Source: Pseudomonas sp. SG20056
GTDB taxonomy: Bacteria; Pseudomonadota; Gammaproteobacteria; Pseudomonadales; Pseudomonadaceae
DNA length: 64,000 nucleotides
Reading direction: 5' to 3'
Assembly (NCBI RefSeq): GCF_031764535.1
Contig: NZ_CP134499.1
Coordinates: 806,001-870,000 of the forward strand
This document shows, piece by piece, positions 58,490-64,000 of the stretch. Both the position numbers and the translations under genes were made by a program. The stretch's first letter is position 1. Every line of letters begins with the position of its first letter. Under the pieces are notes generated by a model. It made no database searches. It had not been told where the DNA came from and saw only the letters and a program-made list of their open reading frames with translations.

Positions 58490-59623
58490 ATGTCTGACCT
58501 CTACCCCAGCATCGACCCCGACGGCCTGATCGAATACTCGGTGGTCTACACCGACCGCTCTCTCAACCATATGTCGCAGTCGTTCCAGGGCGTGATGAAG
58601 GATATCTCCAGCACCCTGAAACAGGTCTATAACGCCCATGCCATGGCCATTGTGCCCGGTAGCGGTACCTATGGCATGGAAGCGGTGGCGCGCCAGCTGG
58701 CCACCGGGCAGAAGTGCCTGGTGCTGCGCAACGGCTGGTTCAGCTACCGCTGGACGCAGATTTTCGAGATGGGTCAGATCCCCTCGGAGGCGATTGTGCT
58801 CAAGGCGCGCCCGGTTACTGAGGGCAGCCAGGCGGCATTCTCCCCGCCACGGCTGGTCGATGTGCTGGCAGTAATCGCTGCGGAAAAACCGCAGGTAGTG
58901 TTCGCTCCGCACGTGGAAACTTCGTCCGGGATGATCCTTCCAGACGGCTACCTGCGCGCCGTGGCGGATGCCGTACATGCGGTGGGCGGCCTGTTTGTGC
59001 TCGATTGCATCGCCTCCGGCACCCTCTGGGTGGATATGCAGGCCTGCGGTATCGATGTACTGATCAGCGCGCCACAGAAGGGCTGGAGCGCCTCGCCGTG
59101 CTGCGCCCTGGTGATGCTCAGCGAAGCTGCCCAGGCTCGCGTCGAAGCCACACAAAGCAGCAGCTTTGCCTGTGACCTGAAAAAATGGCTGCAGATCATG
59201 CAGGCCTATGAGCAGGGTGGTCATGCCTACCATGCAACCATGCCCAGCGACGCCCTGGCGCGTTTCCGTGATGCCATGCGCGAGGCCGAAGCCATTGGTT
59301 TCGCTAAGGTGCGCGAGCAGCAACAGGAGCTCGGTGAGCGGGTGCGCGCCTTGCTCGCTCGTAAAGGCTTTAAAAGTGTCGCCGCCGAAGGCTTCGAGGC
59401 CCCCGGTGTGGTGGTGTGCTACACCTCCGATGCGAGCATCAAGAACGGCAGCAAATTCGCCGCCCAAGGCCTGCAGATCGCTGCTGGCGTGCCGCTGCAG
59501 TGTGATGAACCGGCGGATTTCCAGACCTTCCGCCTTGGCCTGTTCGGTTTGGACAAGCTAGGCAATATCGAGCGCACCGTGGCGACCCTGGAGCAGGCGC
59601 TGGATAAGGTGTTGGCGGGGTAG
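58490..59623 (+). CDS. Class V aminotransferase (alanine-glyoxylate aminotransferase family)
   Basis: A 377-residue PLP enzyme. The fold-type I pattern is seen in AMAIVPGSGTYGMEAVARQL, PHVETSSGMILPDGYLRAVA, GGLFVLDCIASGTLWVDMQA and the PLP lysine region DVLISAPQKGWSASPCCALV. It ends with the small domain containing VVVCYTSDASIKNGSKFAAQ and LQIAAGVPLQ. Substrates in this family include alanine, serine, glyoxylate and 2-aminoethylphosphonate; no neighbour decides among them. A perfect 15-base stem lies after the stop. Confidence 0.87.
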   Translation: MSDLYPSIDPDGLIEYSVVYTDRSLNHMSQSFQGVMKDISSTLKQVYNAHAMAIVPGSGTYGMEAVARQLATGQKCLVLRNGWFSYRWTQIFEMGQIPSEAIVLKARPVTEGSQAAFSPPRLVDVLAVIAAEKPQVVFAPHVETSSGMILPDGYLRAVADAVHAVGGLFVLDCIASGTLWVDMQACGIDVLISAPQKGWSASPCCALVMLSEAAQARVEATQSSSFACDLKKWLQIMQAYEQGGHAYHATMPSDALARFRDAMREAEAIGFAKVREQQQELGERVRALLARKGFKSVAAEGFEAPGVVVCYTSDASIKNGSKFAAQGLQIAAGVPLQCDEPADFQTFRLGLFGLDKLGNIERTVATLEQALDKVLAG

Positions 59624-59659
59624 TCGGGTGCGTAGGACGAGTTGAGCATTGCTCTTCTG

Positions 59660-59697
59660 GAGCGCAGCGATACCTGCCGATGGGTATCGCTGCGCTC
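59660..59697. repeat. Perfect 15-base inverted repeat between convergent genes
   Basis: GAGCGCAGCGATACC and GGTATCGCTGCGCTC flank an 8-base loop; outside them GTTGAGC (59641-59647) and GCTCAAC (59694-59700) give a further alternative pairing. It lies between the aminotransferase and methyltransferase stops. No strong T-run follows, so it may be a repeat-derived stem that protects both mRNA ends. Confidence 0.6.
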
Positions 59698-59714
59698 AAC
59701 ACCATTCTGCGGCT

Positions 59715-60539
59715 TTAGCCGACCTTGACCGCCTGCAGCGTATAGCTCAGTGGCAGTCGTTCTGGCTGGCTGTCCAGCCGCCACTCACCATCCTCGCCCA
59801 GGCTCATCTGACCCGGCAGAGCTTCCCAGGGGATGCTGGCGTGTTCTTCCAGTGCGCTCAGGCGCATGCCGTGGCGCAGCAGCGCGGTGATGATTTCGCC
59901 CAGGCCGTGGTTCCATTCGTGAGTGGTGGTTGCGGTCAGCAGGGTGTCGGTTTCGACGTAGGTGTGCTCGTTATCCCAGACGGTGGGTTGGCCGTGTTCG
60001 AAATAGGGGTGGGCAATCTGCAGGGCGTCCTCGCAGTCCTCGTCGAGCGCCATCAGTACGGGATGGGCTTCGCGCAGGAACAGGCGGCCGCCAGGCTTGA
60101 GCAGGGCTGCGACATTGCGCGCCCAGTCATCGATATGCGGTAGCCAGTTCAGCGCGCCGATGCCCGTATAAACCAGATCGAACGACTGCGCGCCGAGCAC
60201 CTTGGCAGCGTCGTAGACCGAAGCTTCGACAAACTCGATGCTGGCGTCGCAGGCTTGCGCCAGTAGGCGGGCCTGCTCCAGCGAGGCGGAGGAAAAGTCC
60301 AATCCGCTCATCTGCGCACCCAGACGGGCCAGCGACAGGGTATCGGTGCCGATATGGCATTGCAGGTGCACCGCACGCAGGCCGCAGATATCGCCGAGGC
60401 GCGGCAGATCAAAGTGCACCACTTCGGATAAGTGCGTGGGCGAGGCGATAAACAGCTGAACCTGGTAATCGGGCGACGCTGCATGCAAGGCGGCGCGCTC
60501 ATTCCAGTTAGCTTGGTTCAGGGCAAACGAGTCATCCAT
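59715..60539 (-). CDS. Class I SAM-dependent methyltransferase
   Basis: A 274-residue protein with the Rossmann-like methyltransferase order: motif I region AVHLQCHIGTDTLSLARLGA (with HIGTDT in place of the common GxGxG), motif II SGLDFSSASLEQARLL, then EASVYDAAKVLGAQSFDLVY, GIGALNWLPHIDDWARNVAA and LLKPGGRLFLREAHPVL. N-terminal FALNQANWNERAALHA is typical of a group often annotated as small-molecule methyltransferases. The substrate is unknown. It lies 13 bases after the beta-lactamase gene on the same strand, so they may share a transcript. Confidence 0.85.
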   Translation of the reverse strand: MDDSFALNQANWNERAALHAASPDYQVQLFIASPTHLSEVVHFDLPRLGDICGLRAVHLQCHIGTDTLSLARLGAQMSGLDFSSASLEQARLLAQACDASIEFVEASVYDAAKVLGAQSFDLVYTGIGALNWLPHIDDWARNVAALLKPGGRLFLREAHPVLMALDEDCEDALQIAHPYFEHGQPTVWDNEHTYVETDTLLTATTTHEWNHGLGEIITALLRHGMRLSALEEHASIPWEALPGQMSLGEDGEWRLDSQPERLPLSYTLQAVKVG

Positions 60540-60552
60540 GACAGGATTCCAT

Positions 60553-61767
<1,215 letters not shown>

Positions 61768-62688
61768 TTATCCCAGCCCGCGCGCCTGCCAGACCTTGGC
61801 CGCACTGTGATGCAGTATGCCGTGACGGCGGGCCAGGGCCAGGCGGTCCTTGTCGTAGCCCCCGCCGATCAGCCCGACTATGGAAATGTCACGGCTCAGG
61901 CAGTGGTTGAGTACCGCTTCATCACGGGCTGCGATACCGGCATCCGTCAGGTTGAGATAACCGAGGGCATCGTCTTGGTGCACATCGACCCCGGCGTCGT
62001 AGAGTACGATATCCGGCTGGTACAGCGGCAGCAGGTAGTTGAGGCTGTCGTTGACCACCTTGAGGTAGTCGTCATCGCCCATACCGTTGGGCAGGGGAAT
62101 GTCCCAGTCGCTGGCGGCCTTGCGCGCCGGGTAATTCTTCTCGCAGTGCAGTGATACGGTGATTGCTTCCGGGGTGTTCTCCAGCAGGCGCGCGGTGCCA
62201 TCGCCCTGGTGCACGTCGCAGTCGAAGATCAACACGCGCTGCGCTTTGCCGCTGGCCAGCAGGTAGTGGCTGATTACCGCCAGGTCATTGAAGATGCAGA
62301 ACCCGGCCGGGTGATCGTAATGCGCATGGTGGGTGCCGCCGGCCAGGTGACAGGCCAGACCGTGTTGCAGCGCTTGCTCCGCCGCCAGCTGCGAGCCGCC
62401 CACGGCGCGAATGGTGCGCTGCGCCAGAGCGGCGCTCCACGGTAGGCCGAGGCGGCGTTGTTCCTCATACGCCAGTTCGCCACTGGCAAAGCGCTGGATA
62501 TAGTCCGGACAGTGGGTCAGGGCGAGTACGTCGGTGGGGCATAGCTCGGGGCGCAGCAGTTCGGCATCGGTGTTCAGGCCGCTTTCCACCAGGTGATCGC
62601 GCAGCAGGCGAAACTTCTCCATGGGGAAGCGATGGTTGGCCGGGAAGGGCGGGCTGTAGTCGTCGTGGTAGACCAGCGGCAGGCGCAT
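61768..62688 (-). CDS. Histone deacetylase-superfamily deacetylase (AcuC-like)
   Basis: A 306-residue zinc deacetylase. It opens MRLPLVYHDDYSPPFPANHR and shows the active-site regions GGTHHAHYDHPAGFCIFNDL (paired histidines), VLIFDCDVHQGDGTARLLEN (metal-binding aspartate and histidine) and DIVLYDAGVDVHQDDALGYL (second aspartate). The ending GGYDKDRLALARRHGILHHS carries the loop before the C-terminus. Bacterial members deacetylate small acyl amides or acetyl-lysine, for example in acetoin catabolism or acetyl-CoA synthetase control. The gene is 57 bases upstream of ampC on the same strand. Confidence 0.9.
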   Translation of the reverse strand: MRLPLVYHDDYSPPFPANHRFPMEKFRLLRDHLVESGLNTDAELLRPELCPTDVLALTHCPDYIQRFASGELAYEEQRRLGLPWSAALAQRTIRAVGGSQLAAEQALQHGLACHLAGGTHHAHYDHPAGFCIFNDLAVISHYLLASGKAQRVLIFDCDVHQGDGTARLLENTPEAITVSLHCEKNYPARKAASDWDIPLPNGMGDDDYLKVVNDSLNYLLPLYQPDIVLYDAGVDVHQDDALGYLNLTDAGIAARDEAVLNHCLSRDISIVGLIGGGYDKDRLALARRHGILHHSAAKVWQARGLG

Positions 62689-62857
62689 GGTGGCGGGCTC
62701 GGGTGGAAGTGGCCGAAGTATGGCTGCAGGCTCTGCTTGCGCTCAAGCCCAGCGGCCGATTGGCTAGAATGCTGCCATTATTGTCCACATCCATCTTTCA
62801 GTCGGGCCGACAAGCGTTGGCAAAGTCTTTACCATCTCGCCCGCACTACCCCATACA

Positions 62858-62911
62858 GGGCACCTCTAAAAACGTCGGCGATGGAAACGCAGGTGGTTTT
62901 TAGAGGTGCCC
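62858..62911. mobile_element. MITE-like 54-base element with perfect 16-base terminal inverted repeats
   Basis: GGGCACCTCTAAAAAC (62858-62873) and GTTTTTAGAGGTGCCC (62896-62911) are perfect inverted repeats enclosing 22 bases. The direct repeat TACA lies immediately outside both ends (62854-62857 and 62912-62915), as expected for a 4-base target duplication. It has no coding capacity and lies 33 bases before tesB. A bidirectional hairpin terminator is the alternative, since both arms have T/A runs on the loop side rather than after the stem. Confidence 0.6.
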
Positions 62912-62944
62912 TACACAGCCAGATGCGTTAACAGGAGAGCATGC

Positions 62945-63814
62945 ATGAGTCAGGTGTTGAATGAGTTGGTCGCCCTGCTGACCCTGGAAACCATCGAGGA
63001 AAATCTATTTCGCGGCGTCAGCCAGGACCTCGGCTTTCGCCAGTTGTATGGTGGTCAGGTGCTCGGCCAATGTGTATCGGCGGCCAGCCAGACGGTCGAA
63101 GCCGCGCGCCATGTGCACTCCATGCACGGCTACTTCCTACGCCCCGGCGATGCCACGCTGCCGGTGGTGTATCAGGTTGAGCGCGTGCGTGATGGCGGTA
63201 GCTTCAGTACGCGGCGGGTGACGGCGATCCAGAAGGGCAAGCCGATCTTTACCTGCAGCGCATCGTTCCAGTTCGATGAAGAAGGTTTTCATCATCAGAA
63301 TCTGATGCCAGAAGTGCCAGGGCCTGAAGAGCTGAAGTCGGAAACCGAACTGGCGCGCCTAGTGGTGGATGCCTTGCCGGAGCGTATGCGTGAGCGGGCA
63401 GTGAGCGACAAACCGATTGAGATTCGTCCGGTCACGGTGGGCAATCCTTTTGCGCCCAAGCCCAGCGATCCGGTCAAGCATGTATGGTTTCGCGCCGCTG
63501 GCGAGCTGCCGGATGAGCCGCAACTGCACAAGCTGCTGCTGGCTTACGCCAGTGACTTCAATCTGCTGACCACCTCGATGCTGCCGCACGGCGTCTCGGT
63601 GTGGCAGAAGTTTATGCAGGTTGCCAGCCTCGACCACTCGCTGTGGTTCCACGGCAACCTGCGCATGGACGACTGGCTGCTCTACAGCATGGACAGCCCC
63701 TGGGCCGGCAACGCCCGTGGTTTCTCCCGTGGCAGCATCTTCAACCGCCAGGGCCAGTTGGTCGCCTCGGTCGCCCAAGAGGGGCTGACCCGGGTCCGTG
63801 AGGACTGGAAATGA
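62945..63814 (+). CDS. tesB: Acyl-CoA thioesterase II TesB
   Basis: A 289-residue double hot-dog thioesterase that hydrolyses medium- and long-chain acyl-CoA. It starts MSQVLNELVALLTLETIEEN and shows FRGVSQDLGFRQLYGGQVLG, HSMHGYFLRPGDATLPVVYQ and SFSTRRVTAIQKGKPIFTCS. The second hot-dog half has LLAYASDFNLLTTSMLPHGV (catalytic aspartate region) and SLDHSLWFHGNLRMDDWLLY, ending RGSIFNRQGQLVASVAQEGL. The ATG is preceded by AGGAG at 8 bases; an out-of-frame ATG lies 4 bases before it. The MITE-like element sits in its leader. Confidence 0.95.
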   Translation: MSQVLNELVALLTLETIEENLFRGVSQDLGFRQLYGGQVLGQCVSAASQTVEAARHVHSMHGYFLRPGDATLPVVYQVERVRDGGSFSTRRVTAIQKGKPIFTCSASFQFDEEGFHHQNLMPEVPGPEELKSETELARLVVDALPERMRERAVSDKPIEIRPVTVGNPFAPKPSDPVKHVWFRAAGELPDEPQLHKLLLAYASDFNLLTTSMLPHGVSVWQKFMQVASLDHSLWFHGNLRMDDWLLYSMDSPWAGNARGFSRGSIFNRQGQLVASVAQEGLTRVREDWK

Positions 63815-63835
63815 GCCGTGAGGATTGCAAGTGAA
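63796..63835 (+). repeat. Imperfect 20-base tandem duplication at the tesB-HAD gene junction
   Basis: CCGTGAGGACTGGAAATGAG is followed directly by CCGTGAGGATTGCAAGTGAA, with four differences in 20. The first copy codes the tesB C-terminus and stop. The second supplies AGGA and GTG, which appear to be the ribosome site and start codon of the HAD gene. Confidence 0.7.
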
Positions 63836-64000
63836 TCTGAGCGCTGCCCGCCATTGGGTGTTTGATATGGACGGCACCCTGACCCAGGCGGTGCATGACT
63901 TCGAGGCGATCAAGCGGGCATTGGATATTCCGCTGGCGGACGACATTCTTGGTCATCTGGCGTCGCTGCCTGAGGCTGTGGCCGCCGCCAAGCACGCCTG
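63831..64000 (+). CDS. HAD-superfamily hydrolase (partial, C-terminus outside window)
   Basis: The first 56 codons of a HAD hydrolase. From the GTG it reads (M)NLSAARHWVFDMDGTLTQA, with motif I aspartates D12 and D14 in FDMDGTLT, followed by AVHDFEAIKRALDIPLADDI, a cap-helix pattern resembling phosphoglycolate-phosphatase-like enzymes. The GTG has GAGGA about 7 bases upstream, supplied by the duplicated end of tesB. The right edge of the window cuts the gene, so subclass and substrate cannot be given. Confidence 0.85.
   Translation, partial: MNLSAARHWVFDMDGTLTQAVHDFEAIKRALDIPLADDILGHLASLPEAVAAAKHA

Overview
The window looks like a chromosomal segment of a Pseudomonas species. The GC content is high and the genes are closely packed. 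The order mreBCD-maf-rng-yhdP-nit-tldD-yjgA-pmbA, then ptsO-rapZ-ptsN-hpf-rpoN-lptBAC-kdsCD, then mlaFEDCB-ibaG-murA-hisGDC, algW-nif3-cysD-cysNC and trpS-zapE is, as I remember it, the pseudomonad arrangement (in P. aeruginosa this is roughly the PA4500 to PA4438 interval read in order). The dedicated PTS-Ntr cluster beside rpoN, the fused cysNC, the short-form hisG and the RoxSR redox pair fit the same group. The species cannot be fixed by eye.

Layout. 1-3663: the dipeptide ABC transporter dppA-dppB-dppC on the minus strand (dppC runs off the left edge), with a dispersed repeat wedged between dppB and dppC. 3887-9809: a SIMPL-domain protein, the RoxS/RoxR two-component system, an AEC-family transporter, a carboxymuconolactone-decarboxylase-like protein, a Na+/Ca2+ antiporter-type exchanger and a small RlpA-like lipoprotein. 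9883-13097: gatCAB. 13364-24393: shape and envelope genes mreBCD, maf, rng, yhdP, a nitrilase-family amidohydrolase and tldD. 24442-26413: yjgA and pmbA. 26480-33616: the minus-strand block from kdsD to ptsO (LPS precursor and LPS transport, sigma-54, hibernation factor, nitrogen PTS, RapZ). 33863-36891: the Mla phospholipid transport operon. 37013-41716: ibaG, murA and three his genes.

41773-44609 is an accessory-looking pair, a TonB-dependent receptor plus a DUF4198 periplasmic protein. It is preceded by a near-consensus Zur operator (44632-44656) and is the most interesting regulatory signal in the window: it predicts a zinc-responsive metal uptake unit. 44706-53567 returns to conserved genes (algW, nif3-like, cysD, cysNC, yhcB/zapG, a hydrolase, trpS with a C-terminal extension, zapE). 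After a second copy of the dispersed repeat (53581-53685) the order becomes accessory-like: an RhlE-type helicase, a VOC protein, a PAS protein coupled to a receiver-CheC protein, a flavoprotein, an aminotransferase, a methyltransferase, a class C beta-lactamase with no ampR beside it, an AcuC-type deacetylase, tesB and the start of a HAD hydrolase.

How the genes work together: much of the window serves the cell envelope. It holds LPS precursor synthesis (KdsD, KdsC), LPS export (LptA, LptB, LptC), phospholipid traffic in both directions (Mla and YhdP), the cell wall (MurA, MreBCD, RlpA) and envelope stress sensing (AlgW). Several tight overlaps of the ATGA, GTGA and TAATG kind indicate translationally coupled operons (mlaFEDCB, kdsD-kdsC, mreC-mreD, nit-tldD). 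I found no tRNA or rRNA gene, CRISPR array, prophage or complete insertion sequence. No gene-free stretch exceeds about 300 bases; the longest (about 220-290 bases) are 1780-2064, 3664-3886, 4601-4856, 13098-13363 and 33617-33862, and apart from the hairpins and promoters listed I see nothing more in them.
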